In this document: one piece after another, positions 1 through 9,846 of the stretch | Numbering within the stretch: position 1 is the first letter of the stretch | How the letters are laid out: every line of letters begins with the position of its first letter | Source: an uncultured Bacteroidota bacterium | GTDB lineage: Bacteria > Bacteroidota > Bacteroidia > Bacteroidales > 4484-276 | DNA: 32,658 bases | Direction of reading: 5' to 3' | Assembly (NCBI GenBank): GCA_903944895.1 | Contig: CAJATL010000272.1 | Span: 1 to 32,658, forward strand | Notes under the pieces: generated by a model | Database searches by the model: none | What the model saw: only the letters and a program-made list of their open reading frames with translations | Told to the model about the DNA's origin: nothing | Position numbers and translations under genes: made by a program

Positions 1-50
1 AGGTACAATTGTCGAAAAATTAGTTATAAATTAACCTTCCCCATCCCCAT

Positions 51-94
51 CTTTCGGGCTACTTCTCCGCCTCCGGGTGGAGAAAGCCTGAAAG
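51..94. repeat. Imperfect intergenic hairpin
   Basis: Inverted repeat with outer arms CTTTCGGGCT (51-60) and AGCCTGAAAG (85-94), one mismatch, enclosing a second hairpin made by TTCTCC and GGAGAA with a CTCCGG-rich centre. It lies just left of the terminator at 105-140 and codes for nothing visible. It looks like a structured intergenic repeat or the tail of a transcript entering from the left; its function is unknown. Confidence 0.5.
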
Positions 95-104
95 AACACT
101 TTTT

Positions 105-140
105 AAAAAGCCCCGCTGCCGAAAGGTGGCGGGGCTTTTT
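105..140 (+). terminator. Strong intrinsic terminator with GAAA tetraloop
   Basis: Left arm AAAAAGCCCCGCTGCC (105-120), GAAA loop (121-124), right arm GGTGGCGGGGCTTTTT (125-140). The core GCCCCGC/GCGGGGC pairs perfectly, two wobble pairs lie near the loop, and a T-rich tract follows. It fits termination of a plus-strand gene outside the window. The A-rich left arm means it could also end hrpB, which stops about 70 bp away on the other strand. Confidence 0.85.
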
Positions 141-211
141 GCTTTTTTTGAATTGAGAATGGTTTGAAAATTTGAGGAATCACATTTTGTGATACCAAAA
201 AAAATTGCAAA

Positions 212-2704
212 TCAAAACTTAACGTTTTTCCTTCTCACTCCGCTCAACGCTTCTGCCGTCCATGGGTCGTCGGGCCAGGCGTGTTTGGGGTAACGGCGTT
301 TGAGTTCTTTTTTAACTTCAAAATAGGTGGTATTCCAGAAGCTTCGAAGGTCGGAGGTGACTTGCACAGGTTTATAGCCCGGTGACAGCAGGTGCATCAG
401 CACCGAAATTTTTCCATCGTTTACGGTTGGGGTGTCGGCCAATCCAAAAACTTCCTGCAACCTTACGGCCAATACCGGCGCGCTGCCATCGGGTTTGTAT
501 TCCAGTTTTATGTTTGAGCCGGTGGGAACTTTAATCCTTGCAGGAGCCAGCCGGTCTAATGCGGTTTGTTGTTCCCAGGTTAGGGATTGATGCAAAATCC
601 GGGCTAAATCAGCTTTTTGAAGGTCTTCATTTTTCCGGATAATGGTCAGAAGAGGCATCAGCCAAATTTCATTCGTTTCGAGAAGCGCCGGTGTGCTCAC
701 ATCTGGCCAGTTATCATTGGGGCGCCATTTGCGAAGACTCAGCACCCTGTTTTGCCACTGGATGGCTTCTTCATCAAAATTAAGCAGCGTTGTGCCCTCT
801 TTTTTAATGATTTCGCTGATTACATTTTTAACCTTTTCCTCGTTGGGAGAATTCAGAGGTTTGGTTTGCAAAACGATGTTTCCAATACGAAGTTCAGTAG
901 CAGCGATGAGTCCGCCTTTCCGGGTTTCCCAGGCAATGATTTCCTGTTGTTTGACAAGCGGCGCAAGATCCTTGGGATTAAGAGGCGAAGCCAGGAAAAT
1001 CTTGCCCATCCCGTCGCGGGCATCCAGATGTGCCACTGCCAGCCAGGGTTCGTGAGCCAGGTCATCCTGATGACTGGCCATAGCCAGCCTGCCGTTGGAA
1101 AGCTGGAATTGGGCATTATTGCCGGGACGTGCGCAGGCAATGCGTTCAGGGTAGGCATGAACCAGCAAAATGCCCGTCTCGTAAGGATTCACAACGCAAT
1201 TATCCACTTTTACATGAAGCAGTTCGCGGTAAGAGGCAGCTACTTTTTCGATTCGCTGAAAATTTCTCGTTAACTGGTTTTCCTTCCGGGATTTCCGCAA
1301 TTTTTCAATTCTCAGATTTAAATCAATTCCCGAATCACGGGGCAAAGGATCTCTTTCTTCCAACAATGCAGCGACATCCGTAGCCAGCGGCAAAATGTTT
1401 TCTTCTCTGGCCATCAGTAGCATGTGTGCAATACGCGGGTGGCAGGGCAGGGCGTGGACGGATTTCCCATGCGCCGTGATTACGCCATTTTCGAGGGCTT
1501 CGAGTTCGTGAAGGGTTTTGGATGCCTGGGCCAGTGTAGCCTGGGGTGGGGGAGTGAGCCAGGTCAGATCCAGAATATCTTTGATTCCCCAACGCGCCAT
1601 GTCCAGCACCAGGGGCGCAAGGTCGGCTTCGAGGATTTCGGGAGTGCGGTGTGCGGGACGTTTTTGATGGTTGGCTTTTGCCCACATCCGGTAGCAAACT
1701 CCCGGGCTAAGCCTTCCGGCGCGTCCGGCACGCTGGTCGGCAGAATCCTGAGCCACACGGATAGTTTCCAGCCGCGACAAGCCCGACCGCGGGTCAAACT
1801 TCGATACACGGCCAAAGCCCGTGTCCACCACAATTTTTATCCCTTCGATGGTGAGGCTTGTTTCGGCAATGGAGGTAGCCAGCACAATTTTACGGCGGCC
1901 TTTCCGGTCGGGAATAATGGCTTCGTTTTGCTTAAACTGTGGCAATTGACCGTACAGCGGATGAATTATGAATTGATCGAGATTGTTTTTCAGGATTTCT
2001 TCGCACCTGCGGATTTCTTCTTCTCCGGGAAGGAAAACGAGGGTGTCGCCTTCGTTTTCGCGCACAGCTTTCACAACCACCCGTGCGGCCATGTCGGGAA
2101 GGACCATTTCGTCGGTTTCGCCTGTGTAAATAATTTCGACCGGGAATTGTTTTCCGCTGCTTTCGATGGCTTTTGCTCCCAGCAAAGTAGTGAGCGATGG
2201 CATGTCCAGAGTGGCCGACATCACCAGCATCCGCAGGTCGGGACGGAGGATTTGCTGCGACTCCCGGCAAAGGGCCAGGGCCACATCGGCATGGATGCTG
2301 CGCTCGTGAAACTCGTCAAAAATCACCAGCCCGACACCTTCCAGGGAATTGTCGCTGTGAAGCATCCGCGTGAGGATTCCTTCGGTCACCACTTCGATTT
2401 GTGTGGCGGCGCTCACCCGGTTTTCGAAACGAATGCGGTAACCCACCGTTTGCCCTACCTCCTGTTCCAGCAAGAACGACATCCTCGCAGCAATCATCCG
2501 TGCCGCCAGCCTGCGGGGTTCCAACATCAGGATTTTTTTGCCGGCCAACCAGGGTTCATCCATCAAAGCCAGGGGAATGAGCGTGCTTTTGCCTGCTCCT
2601 GCCGGTGCGCTTACAATAAGGGTATTTTCGGCGCTCAAATGCTGCCGCACCTCCGGGATAATTTCCCTTACGGGAAGATCAATATGAAATGGGTTGAAGG
2701 TCAC
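212..2704 (-). CDS. hrpB: ATP-dependent DExH RNA helicase HrpB
   Basis: 830 aa, the usual length of HrpB, a DEAH/RHA-family helicase whose cellular substrate is not well defined in most bacteria. Visible motifs: Walker A GAGKST (about 36-41), DEFH box (about 130-133), motif III SAT (about 164), STSIAETSLTIEG, and QRAGRAGR as motif VI. These are followed by the winged-helix/ratchet region and an HrpB-specific C-terminus ending SGVRRKNVKF. The frame opens with GTG (2702-2704); a stop lies just upstream and no ATG fits, so GTG is the likely start. It is transcribed toward the window start. Its first 23 codons are present a second time at 9564-9630, beyond two secreted-protein genes. The present start may therefore be one recreated by insertion and cut off from the original promoter. 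Confidence 0.95.
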   Translation of the reverse strand: MTFNPFHIDLPVREIIPEVRQHLSAENTLIVSAPAGAGKSTLIPLALMDEPWLAGKKILMLEPRRLAARMIAARMSFLLEQEVGQTVGYRIRFENRVSAATQIEVVTEGILTRMLHSDNSLEGVGLVIFDEFHERSIHADVALALCRESQQILRPDLRMLVMSATLDMPSLTTLLGAKAIESSGKQFPVEIIYTGETDEMVLPDMAARVVVKAVRENEGDTLVFLPGEEEIRRCEEILKNNLDQFIIHPLYGQLPQFKQNEAIIPDRKGRRKIVLATSIAETSLTIEGIKIVVDTGFGRVSKFDPRSGLSRLETIRVAQDSADQRAGRAGRLSPGVCYRMWAKANHQKRPAHRTPEILEADLAPLVLDMARWGIKDILDLTWLTPPPQATLAQASKTLHELEALENGVITAHGKSVHALPCHPRIAHMLLMAREENILPLATDVAALLEERDPLPRDSGIDLNLRIEKLRKSRKENQLTRNFQRIEKVAASYRELLHVKVDNCVVNPYETGILLVHAYPERIACARPGNNAQFQLSNGRLAMASHQDDLAHEPWLAVAHLDARDGMGKIFLASPLNPKDLAPLVKQQEIIAWETRKGGLIAATELRIGNIVLQTKPLNSPNEEKVKNVISEIIKKEGTTLLNFDEEAIQWQNRVLSLRKWRPNDNWPDVSTPALLETNEIWLMPLLTIIRKNEDLQKADLARILHQSLTWEQQTALDRLAPARIKVPTGSNIKLEYKPDGSAPVLAVRLQEVFGLADTPTVNDGKISVLMHLLSPGYKPVQVTSDLRSFWNTTYFEVKKELKRRYPKHAWPDDPWTAEALSGVRRKNVKF

Positions 2705-3257
2705 AATCAGTCCGCTTTTTTAAAAACTATTTTATTCATTTTATTAACTCAATTGAACGATTCATGTTTTGGGTTAGCATTTTCGTTCGGTATTGCAAAG
2801 AAAGTATCATTTTTACTTTCCTTGATTCATTTGTTTTGGATCGTAATGCTAAATATTTTGGTTAACAGATCGCCTTCTTGCTGTGTTGAGGAAAAATGGA
2901 AATACTATTTTAATTTTTTCAAAGCAGAAATATTATCGTTTGTAAAATTAAATTGTAAATTTGGGCTATTATTTTCAATTGATTAAAACAATGATTTTAA
3001 TATCAATTCAAATTAGTTTAGAGATTTATTTACAGCAAGGTGTTTTTCTGTTAACCCCTAAAGGGTTTTTATACATTTTATTTCATGTGATTTTTCTGCA
3101 AATTTTTATTAAATGTCCACTCAAAAACTACTCATCAAAAAAATTAAGCAACTTTTTGAACTCTATGTGCGTGTGCAAATTTGGCAGATCACCACCTGGG
3201 TAGTCATTTTTGCCAATATAAAATCGTCAAATTAATAATTTATTAAATACAAAAAAA
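2705..3257. other. AT-rich divergent intergenic region
   Basis: About 550 bp separates divergent hrpB and the first T9SS gene. Short open frames here lack conserved protein features and a convincing ribosome-binding context. A small hairpin (AACCC, 5-nt loop, GGGTTTTT) lies near 3055-3070. The region should hold the promoters of both neighbours, but no clear TTTG-N19-21-TAnnTTTG pair was found. No RNA gene was recognised. Confidence 0.5.
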
Positions 3258-6200
3258 ATGAAAAAATATAAATTTTACACCAGCCTGGCAATATTGAACT
3301 TACTAAGTTGTATTTTATTTGCCCAACCAATATCATTAATCACCACCATTGACACCTTGCCCGATGGCAAAGCAGTTGTAACAATTGAAAAATCTGATTC
3401 ATCATTTTTTGATAAATATCTGATGCTACGGGAACCATATGACTGGATTACTGGAAGTGTGGCCACACCTTTAGATTTGGTTGACAACGAAAATGAACAC
3501 TTGTTAAAAAACATTGATATCCCAGATGAATACGGGGGATGCTTTCCTCAGGATGCCGTTTATTATCCTGGGAACAACACTTTCTATGTTTATGCCGGAA
3601 GAAAGGTGATCATGATTGATGGAAACACAAAGTTAAAAACCGGGGATATAATAATTTCAAATATTGATCGAACAACAGATCACAATATGTGTTTGAATAT
3701 TAAAAATAAAATTTCAATTAACCAACAATATTCAAAGTTGTATTGCGCAACAGAGGCTGGAACACTTGTAATTATCGATTTAGTAACAAATACAATAATT
3801 GCTACCATTGACCCGGGTATCCAACTTCAGGAGCTTAGCAAAGCTTCCGTAATTTACCACCAGTCCACAAATATGGCTTACTGGTACTTTTCTGTTGGTA
3901 GTGTAGGAATCGGGACTAACCGAATTGGTAAAGTTGATGGAGTGAGCAATGTTGAAACATCTGTAAATGATGATATTGAACTTGGTATTAACGATATTGC
4001 CTGTGATATTACAGGAAGCAAACTATTTGCTGCTACCACGAATGGGATACTTGAATTTTCATGCGCTAATTTGTCATCTGAACCAACTTCAATTGTTTCC
4101 GGATTCAATAGCTTAACTTTACTTTATACCAATAACAATATTCTTTTTGCCGCCAAAGAAGGGGATAATAAAATGTATTTCCATGAGTTTGCAGCCCCCA
4201 TGAACTATGGCTATATCACAACTTCAGTCTCAGGAATTAGCAGGATGGTTTACAATCCAAATGGAATCAAACTTTATTACATCGGTGTTATGGAGAATTA
4301 TAGTGAGACCGGCATCAGGATTTTGGATGTTGCAAATTATTCTGAAATTTCTGTTTCACAAACCTACAATTATGATTATCTTTTGGGGTTGGAATATTCC
4401 AGTAGTAATAATACAATCTATGCTGGTGGATTGGGAACGATTTTATCAATTAATGGTAATAATAATACCATAAGCTCGACACAAAATACTGATGATGGAT
4501 TTTGTACAAATATTGTAACAGATAATTCAGTAAGCACTAAAATACTATCAGTACAGAATGCAACGGGGAACATAATGGTTTTTAACTCAGACCTTTCATC
4601 AGCAAGCCTATTGGATATTGGAAACTACGTGATTAGCAGTTGTATTAAAAGCAGCACTGGAAAACTGTTTATTGCGGCAACGAAAAATAACTTTTCTAGT
4701 AGTCTATGGATATACGATCTGATCACAAAATCAATGGAATCATTTGTCAACCTTCCCATTCCAGTAAACGCAGTTTCTATTAGTTGTAGCGATGAGGATA
4801 ACCACGTATTTATTGCAGGGAATGATGTAAATGAATATGGAAAAGTTTGTGTTTATGACATTTCAACAAATACTTTTTTACCGACCATTGAAATTTTCCA
4901 CGAAGTTGCCCATAATCAAATACCTTGCAAAATTTTTAAGATGATTACGGATCCAAACGGCAATTCTTATTTATTAACCCGTATGATTGATAGTAGTAAC
5001 GATCCCTATTTCTTTGCAATCGATGAAACCGGGGTTTTCTTTGATGATAATATTCCGGATGATCTTGCATGTTTTCAAGATTTTGTTTATTATGACAATG
5101 GAATTGCAAATCCCAGAGTATTTATTCAGAGTAAATGCTCAATGGATATTTTTGTTTATGATTGTACAACTAATAATTGGGCTACACCAGACCAATTTAA
5201 CAATATGACCATTGCTCCTTTATCAATATGTATAGACTCAAAAAATGATGTCATCTATGTTGGGGCATATAAAAATGTCCTAAGATATGATGCCAGCACC
5301 TACGATCCATTAAGTGGTTATAGCACTAATACAAGTAGAAAGTTTATTAAAATTCTTAGTAGCGAATACCAGAACAAAGTTTACGCTTGTTCTGATGACG
5401 ACCGGATAACCATACTCAATGGATACATCGAAATCGGAATATTAGTAACAGATTACATCAGGGATGCAATATATAATCCTTTGAATGACCAAATTTACTT
5501 GTTTAATACAAATAATAATTATCGAACAATAAATGTAAATGTTCTGGATTGTAACAGCGATCAGATAACACATACAATTAATACAGGAATTTATTACACG
5601 GCTTTAAAGTGGAGTGATTTTTATGGACCCGAGAGCCCAGCACCTTCATTTTCCTTAGGAAGCAACAACACAACTTTGTACACCAACAACATGCCCTTCT
5701 CCAACCTCAGCGAGATAGGTTGCTACACCGATAACATCCCCCTCAAAAACGGCTGGAACTGGAAATCATTCCCGAGGCTTGAACGTGTTGACAATAATTA
5801 TGCTCCCACAATCCCAGTTCTTGAAAGAGTGAATTATTTCCCGGATCTGTATATGTATTTAATAGACAAAAACATACCTTCCATCTTTAAAAAATGGCAA
5901 AACTATACTTGGTCGGGGTATCTAAATAATGTTCGAAGTACAAATGGCTACAAGCTTGAACTCGACATTGATGAAAATGAAAGCAACATGCCCTTAATTG
6001 AACTCCACGGCGCTAAACTTGATCCGGCTACCCCAATCACGCTTTATCCCAACCAGGGAAACTGGGTAGGTTATTTTATCGAAGAAGCGCAGATGCCCAC
6101 AGATGCCATCCCGGAAGATGTTTTTGATCATATCACTTACCTGAAGGCACAGTACTGGACGATGATACGACAGGAAACCGAGCCTTACACCTGGTTTATC

Positions 6201-6956
6201 AAAGGAAATGTTACGCCCATTCGTTACGGCGATATGGTTATCATCGAAACAGATTCGCAACAAACCCTGGTATGGAACAATCCCGATGAGCCGGCCGAAG
6301 AAATGGAAGCGCTTACAACCGAATATTACAGTTTTACCGAACAGGCCGATTACCTGCCCATTTTTGTCGAAACCGATTCGACAAGCGACATACAGGAAAT
6401 TGCTGTGCTTGCCGGTGACGAAGTGGTGGGCGCCGGCGTGCGGCTTGCCGGTGATACCCTTGTGGAGGTGAATGCCTACCTGGAAGGAGTACCGGCAGGT
6501 ACGCCCCTCGAGTTCGAAACCTGGTCGGGGTATAAATCACAGCCTGTGCAGCCCGGCGATTATACCGTGCAAAACCGGAACACCAGGAATTACGAAAAAC
6601 GCGTCGTTTACAAGGGCGAAAGAGCCAAATACCATCTGGTATCGCTCAAAGCCGGGCAGGATGCGTTGATCAGCCAATGTGTGAGCGACGCTACCTGTTC
6701 ACCCAATCCATTCAGCCGTGAAACCCTGTTTTCTTTCAGGCTCAATACCGGTTGCGATGTTAACCTGGCGATTTACGACCTGGCCGGAAACCGCATACAT
6801 GAACTGCTCAACAGCGAATTGCCTGCCGGATACTACGAAGTTGTCTGGGACGGGAGAAACACCGCAGGCATTCAAATGCAAAACGGTATTTACGTGTACA
6901 AACTCATTGCCGGAAATGGAAATGAAATTTCAGGGAAAGTAGTGTTAATTAAATAG
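3258..6956 (+). CDS. Large T9SS-exported propeller-like protein
   Basis: 1232 aa. Residues 1-22 are a Sec signal peptide (MKKYKFYTSL, LLSCILFAQ). Residues about 90-800 contain repeated blade-like segments (for example 'IYVGAYKNVLRYD', 'LFIAATKNN', 'VFIAGNDVN'), like YncE/NHL-type beta-propellers. Residues about 810-1130 form a different module beginning near LKNGWNWKSFPRLERV. The C-terminus (about 1150-1232) has NPFSRETLFSF, IYDLAGNRI and a final GKVVLIK, a T9SS type-A sorting tail or FlgD-like Ig fold. The product should be secreted and surface-anchored or released. Substrate and partner are unknown. The first two-thirds of the gene is clearly more AT-rich than the last third, suggesting a mosaic. 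It is followed at 113 bp by a second T9SS gene on the same strand. Confidence 0.85.
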   Translation: MKKYKFYTSLAILNLLSCILFAQPISLITTIDTLPDGKAVVTIEKSDSSFFDKYLMLREPYDWITGSVATPLDLVDNENEHLLKNIDIPDEYGGCFPQDAVYYPGNNTFYVYAGRKVIMIDGNTKLKTGDIIISNIDRTTDHNMCLNIKNKISINQQYSKLYCATEAGTLVIIDLVTNTIIATIDPGIQLQELSKASVIYHQSTNMAYWYFSVGSVGIGTNRIGKVDGVSNVETSVNDDIELGINDIACDITGSKLFAATTNGILEFSCANLSSEPTSIVSGFNSLTLLYTNNNILFAAKEGDNKMYFHEFAAPMNYGYITTSVSGISRMVYNPNGIKLYYIGVMENYSETGIRILDVANYSEISVSQTYNYDYLLGLEYSSSNNTIYAGGLGTILSINGNNNTISSTQNTDDGFCTNIVTDNSVSTKILSVQNATGNIMVFNSDLSSASLLDIGNYVISSCIKSSTGKLFIAATKNNFSSSLWIYDLITKSMESFVNLPIPVNAVSISCSDEDNHVFIAGNDVNEYGKVCVYDISTNTFLPTIEIFHEVAHNQIPCKIFKMITDPNGNSYLLTRMIDSSNDPYFFAIDETGVFFDDNIPDDLACFQDFVYYDNGIANPRVFIQSKCSMDIFVYDCTTNNWATPDQFNNMTIAPLSICIDSKNDVIYVGAYKNVLRYDASTYDPLSGYSTNTSRKFIKILSSEYQNKVYACSDDDRITILNGYIEIGILVTDYIRDAIYNPLNDQIYLFNTNNNYRTINVNVLDCNSDQITHTINTGIYYTALKWSDFYGPESPAPSFSLGSNNTTLYTNNMPFSNLSEIGCYTDNIPLKNGWNWKSFPRLERVDNNYAPTIPVLERVNYFPDLYMYLIDKNIPSIFKKWQNYTWSGYLNNVRSTNGYKLELDIDENESNMPLIELHGAKLDPATPITLYPNQGNWVGYFIEEAQMPTDAIPEDVFDHITYLKAQYWTMIRQETEPYTWFIKGNVTPIRYGDMVIIETDSQQTLVWNNPDEPAEEMEALTTEYYSFTEQADYLPIFVETDSTSDIQEIAVLAGDEVVGAGVRLAGDTLVEVNAYLEGVPAGTPLEFETWSGYKSQPVQPGDYTVQNRNTRNYEKRVVYKGERAKYHLVSLKAGQDALISQCVSDATCSPNPFSRETLFSFRLNTGCDVNLAIYDLAGNRIHELLNSELPAGYYEVVWDGRNTAGIQMQNGIYVYKLIAGNGNEISGKVVLIK

Positions 6957-6976
6957 TTCAGGAAAATGAATTGAGG

Positions 6977-7040
6977 TCTCCCGCAGATTACACCGATTTG
7001 CGCAGAATCATCAGCGATTATCTGCGGCATCTGCGGGAGA
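6977..7040 (+). repeat. Inverted repeat between the two T9SS genes
   Basis: Perfect 12-bp arms TCTCCCGCAGAT (6977-6988) and ATCTGCGGGAGA (7029-7040) enclose about 40 bp containing GCGCAGAATCATCAGCGATT. TTTTTA follows, so it could terminate the upstream T9SS gene. From memory, similar CGCAGAT-rich elements are dispersed in Bacteroidota intergenic regions; I could not verify this here. Confidence 0.6.
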
Positions 7041-7069
7041 TTTTTATTTGCTAAAACATTACTGATATC

Positions 7070-9556
7070 ATGGAACAGCCAAAACATACAACTTTGGGCA
7101 TTAGCCGGAATCAATCAGAATACAAGGTAATCACGCATTCCGGTTACTTTCGGCGCTCATTTCTCACCTCTCACCGCTTTCTATTTCTTTTTCTTACCTT
7201 CCTCCTCCTCCTGACTTCCCACTCCTATGCCACCATCCTCTCTGTAAAGCAAGATGGCACCGGCGATTTTACTGTCATACAGGAAGCATACCTGGCAGCC
7301 GCTTCCGGCGATACCATCCTGGTTTTTCCCGGAATATATTATGAAAACATTGACTTAACCGATTCTTCAAAGGATATTACCATTGGAAGCCTTTACCTTA
7401 TCACTCCGGATAAAAGTTACATTCATAATACAATAATTGATGGCAACCAGAACGGAAGTTGTGTTGCCATTAGACTAACAGATATGGCTTCAATAACAAT
7501 TTGCGGATTTACAATACAAAATGGAAGCGGTTATGGTAACAATTATAAACAAGGTGGAGGAATATATGTATTCCATGCCGATCCTGAAATACATTATTGC
7601 TTTGTACAGAATAATAAGGCAGATGCTGGAGGAGGAATTTATACCCGATACTCCGAAACATTTCTTTCAGGATGTACCATCAGGTACAACCATGCAATAG
7701 AAGGTGGAGGCGGATTAATATGCTCCTATAATGCTTCAATCATTTTCGATCCGCAAATCAAATGTAATTTATACCTGAACTATTCATCTTACTGCTCAGA
7801 CTACTGTAAAACTTCCTACTGCCCGCCTCAGGTCATCATTGTTGATACCTTTACAGTCATCAATCCCGACCAACACTTTATTTATAGTTTTGATGTATAT
7901 AATTACCCTGTAAACGACCTCATCATCAGTATCGAGAACGCCAAAATAGAACCGGTTGATCATGATCTGTATATTAACCCGGTATCCGGCAGCAACGAAA
8001 ACGACGGCCTAACACCACAGACCGCACTGAAAACCATTGCCTACGCTTATCACATCATTGCTTCTAATAGCCTTGACCCGCACAGCATTTATCTCAGCAA
8101 CGGAGTGTATTCGCCATCAACAAACGGCGAACTTTTCCCATTGAACGGAAGAAGTTATGTTTCGTTAATTGGTACAAACCGCGACAGCACCATCTTTGAT
8201 GCCGATTCGATGTCCTATTTTTTTAAAAGCTATGGATTGATGACGGATTTTTCAATCAAAAATCTGTCGTTAATAAATGGTTTCGGATACTATTTAACTA
8301 GTACCTCATCAGGGATTTTCATTGATATTTGCAACAATATTAATGTATCAAATATCAAAATAAGCGATTGCATTTGTTCATTTTGGCCCGGGATATCCTG
8401 TGGATACAGCAATAATGCATCATTTACAAACATTGAATTGATAAATCTACTGGGAGGGAATAACTTCGACATAGGAAATTCATTTGAACCGCCAAAACAT
8501 GTTGAAATAAAGAATTGTCGAATCGAAAAAGCAGGTCCCGATCCTGACACCTTAGCTGCGGGAGAAGGATATGGATTTGGTATAACAGGCGGTGCACCCG
8601 AACCAGGTTTATTGTACGTTAACATCGCAAATCTTCAGATTACAGAATGTCTTAGTATTCCCGACCCCAGATGGGGACCAGGTATGTCAGTTGCTCTGGG
8701 TATAACTTATCTTGCTACGGTTGATCTGGTAAATGCCACCATCGGCAACAATACTGTTCGTGGTGAACAGGGCTATGCCGTCAGCATTGGCGAAGGTTCC
8801 GTACTGAGCATTTATAATACTATTATGTATGGCGATTCACTGTATGAATTTTCGTTAGGCAGCTACTCCGGGTCAGATTTCTCTGCCACCGCCAACATTT
8901 CCTATTCCAATATCGAAGGCGGAGAATCCGAGATTATGAACTGGTACAACCAAAACACACTCAACTGGCTGGATGGCAACATGGATGAAGACCCGTTATG
9001 GGCCGGAACAGGCGACACGGCTTATTACCTGCTGCACGGCTCTCCCTGCATCAATGCCGGCACACCCACGTACGAGGAAGGTATGGATTATCCTTACATC
9101 AAAATGGAGAATGATAAAATAGTACTTTACAAATACGATGGCGACACCATCCACCTCCCCCCAACCGACCTGGCCGGGAAACCACGTATCTCCGGCGGCA
9201 GAATTGATATGGGCGCTTACGAATATCAGGATACCACAACAGGTATTGGCAATCCGGGAAAAACCAGCCATGATGACAACAAAGTGCAGGTTTATCCCAA
9301 TCCCTTTTCGGCACATACTTTTATTACTTTCAGAATTCAGAATCCGGCACAGGTAGTGGTTAAAATCACAGATATTAACGGCAAACCCGTTAAAACCCTG
9401 ATGGACGCTAAACTTTCCAAAGGTGAATATTCGATGACATGGAAAGGGGATGATGATGAGGGTAATGTTGTTAAAAACGGCACATACATCGTAACCATTT
9501 ATCTGAACGGTGTTGCGGCAGAAGGTGTGAAACTGGTGAAAAGAAATGGTGGATAA
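7070..9556 (+). CDS. T9SS-exported parallel beta-helix protein
   Basis: 828 aa. After an unusually long polar N-terminus of about 35 residues comes a hydrophobic stretch FLFLFLTFLLLLTS ending near SYA (about 54), read as a Sec signal. The mature part starts ILSVKQDGTGDFTVIQEAY, a pectinesterase/beta-helix entry motif. A right-handed helix with repeated GGGIY and GGGLI turns follows to about residue 220. A second helix begins near LYINPVSGSNENDGLTPQTALKTI, typical of DUF1565-like repeats. The C-terminus (about 740-828) carries VYPNPFSAHTFITFRI, ITDINGKPVKTL and GVKLVKRN, a T9SS sorting tail. No catalytic residues for a polysaccharide lyase are evident. It probably binds or acts on a surface polymer. 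It ends 7 bp before a truncated copy of the hrpB 5' end. Confidence 0.85.
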   Translation: MEQPKHTTLGISRNQSEYKVITHSGYFRRSFLTSHRFLFLFLTFLLLLTSHSYATILSVKQDGTGDFTVIQEAYLAAASGDTILVFPGIYYENIDLTDSSKDITIGSLYLITPDKSYIHNTIIDGNQNGSCVAIRLTDMASITICGFTIQNGSGYGNNYKQGGGIYVFHADPEIHYCFVQNNKADAGGGIYTRYSETFLSGCTIRYNHAIEGGGGLICSYNASIIFDPQIKCNLYLNYSSYCSDYCKTSYCPPQVIIVDTFTVINPDQHFIYSFDVYNYPVNDLIISIENAKIEPVDHDLYINPVSGSNENDGLTPQTALKTIAYAYHIIASNSLDPHSIYLSNGVYSPSTNGELFPLNGRSYVSLIGTNRDSTIFDADSMSYFFKSYGLMTDFSIKNLSLINGFGYYLTSTSSGIFIDICNNINVSNIKISDCICSFWPGISCGYSNNASFTNIELINLLGGNNFDIGNSFEPPKHVEIKNCRIEKAGPDPDTLAAGEGYGFGITGGAPEPGLLYVNIANLQITECLSIPDPRWGPGMSVALGITYLATVDLVNATIGNNTVRGEQGYAVSIGEGSVLSIYNTIMYGDSLYEFSLGSYSGSDFSATANISYSNIEGGESEIMNWYNQNTLNWLDGNMDEDPLWAGTGDTAYYLLHGSPCINAGTPTYEEGMDYPYIKMENDKIVLYKYDGDTIHLPPTDLAGKPRISGGRIDMGAYEYQDTTTGIGNPGKTSHDDNKVQVYPNPFSAHTFITFRIQNPAQVVVKITDINGKPVKTLMDAKLSKGEYSMTWKGDDDEGNVVKNGTYIVTIYLNGVAAEGVKLVKRNGG

Positions 9557-9563
9557 ACTTTAC

Positions 9564-9630
9564 AATGCTGCCGCACCTCCGGGATAATTTCCCTTACGGG
9601 AAGGTCAATTTGAAATGGGTTGAATGGCAA
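9564..9630 (-). pseudogene. hrpB: Truncated copy of the hrpB 5' end
   Basis: 63 bp here match 2638-2700, the first codons of hrpB, with only two clear mismatches before the match breaks down. Reading from a TTG at 9630 gives PFNPFQIDLPVREIIPEV then RQHCK, against TFNPFHIDLPVREIIPEV then RQHLS in hrpB. Identity ends at codon 23 and no helicase domain follows. The orientation is the same as hrpB. A TAnnTTTG-type element lies about 13 bp upstream, so this stub may keep the ancestral hrpB promoter while the intact gene lies 7 kb away. Confidence 0.85.
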
Positions 9631-9744
9631 AGTTTTTTTTTGCAAAGTTAGTGGCTGAGATGAAACCCAAAGCTATTTATTTTAATCATAAAGGATTTTG
9701 GTAACCACATTTTTGCACTAATTATTCTCTGACCGCACACTTAG

Positions 9745-9846
9745 TTACAGAGCTTTCATTGGCAGGCTGAAATGTCCGTCCAACACCTGGCTGGCCCGGT
9801 TTACCGCTTCTGCCGGCAGTTTGGGATTGATGGGATTCACTCCCAT
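9745..9846 (-). pseudogene. Possible remnant of an unidentified gene
   Basis: A 33-codon frame beginning MGVNPINPKLPAEAVNRA and ending SLPMKAL. Composition and codon use look coding, unlike the surrounding AT-rich DNA, but the frame is closed just upstream and no family was recognised. It may be the end of a gene cut by rearrangement, or a small gene. Low confidence. Confidence 0.3.

Noticed and set aside
1424-2986. 520-codon plus-strand frame opposite hrpB
   Set aside because: It lies antisense to a full-length helicase gene, has no recognisable domain, and its sequence is what the reversed HrpB codons give.
2961-3203. 80-codon plus-strand frame upstream of the first T9SS gene
   Set aside because: AT-rich, no motif, no conserved start context; treated as intergenic.
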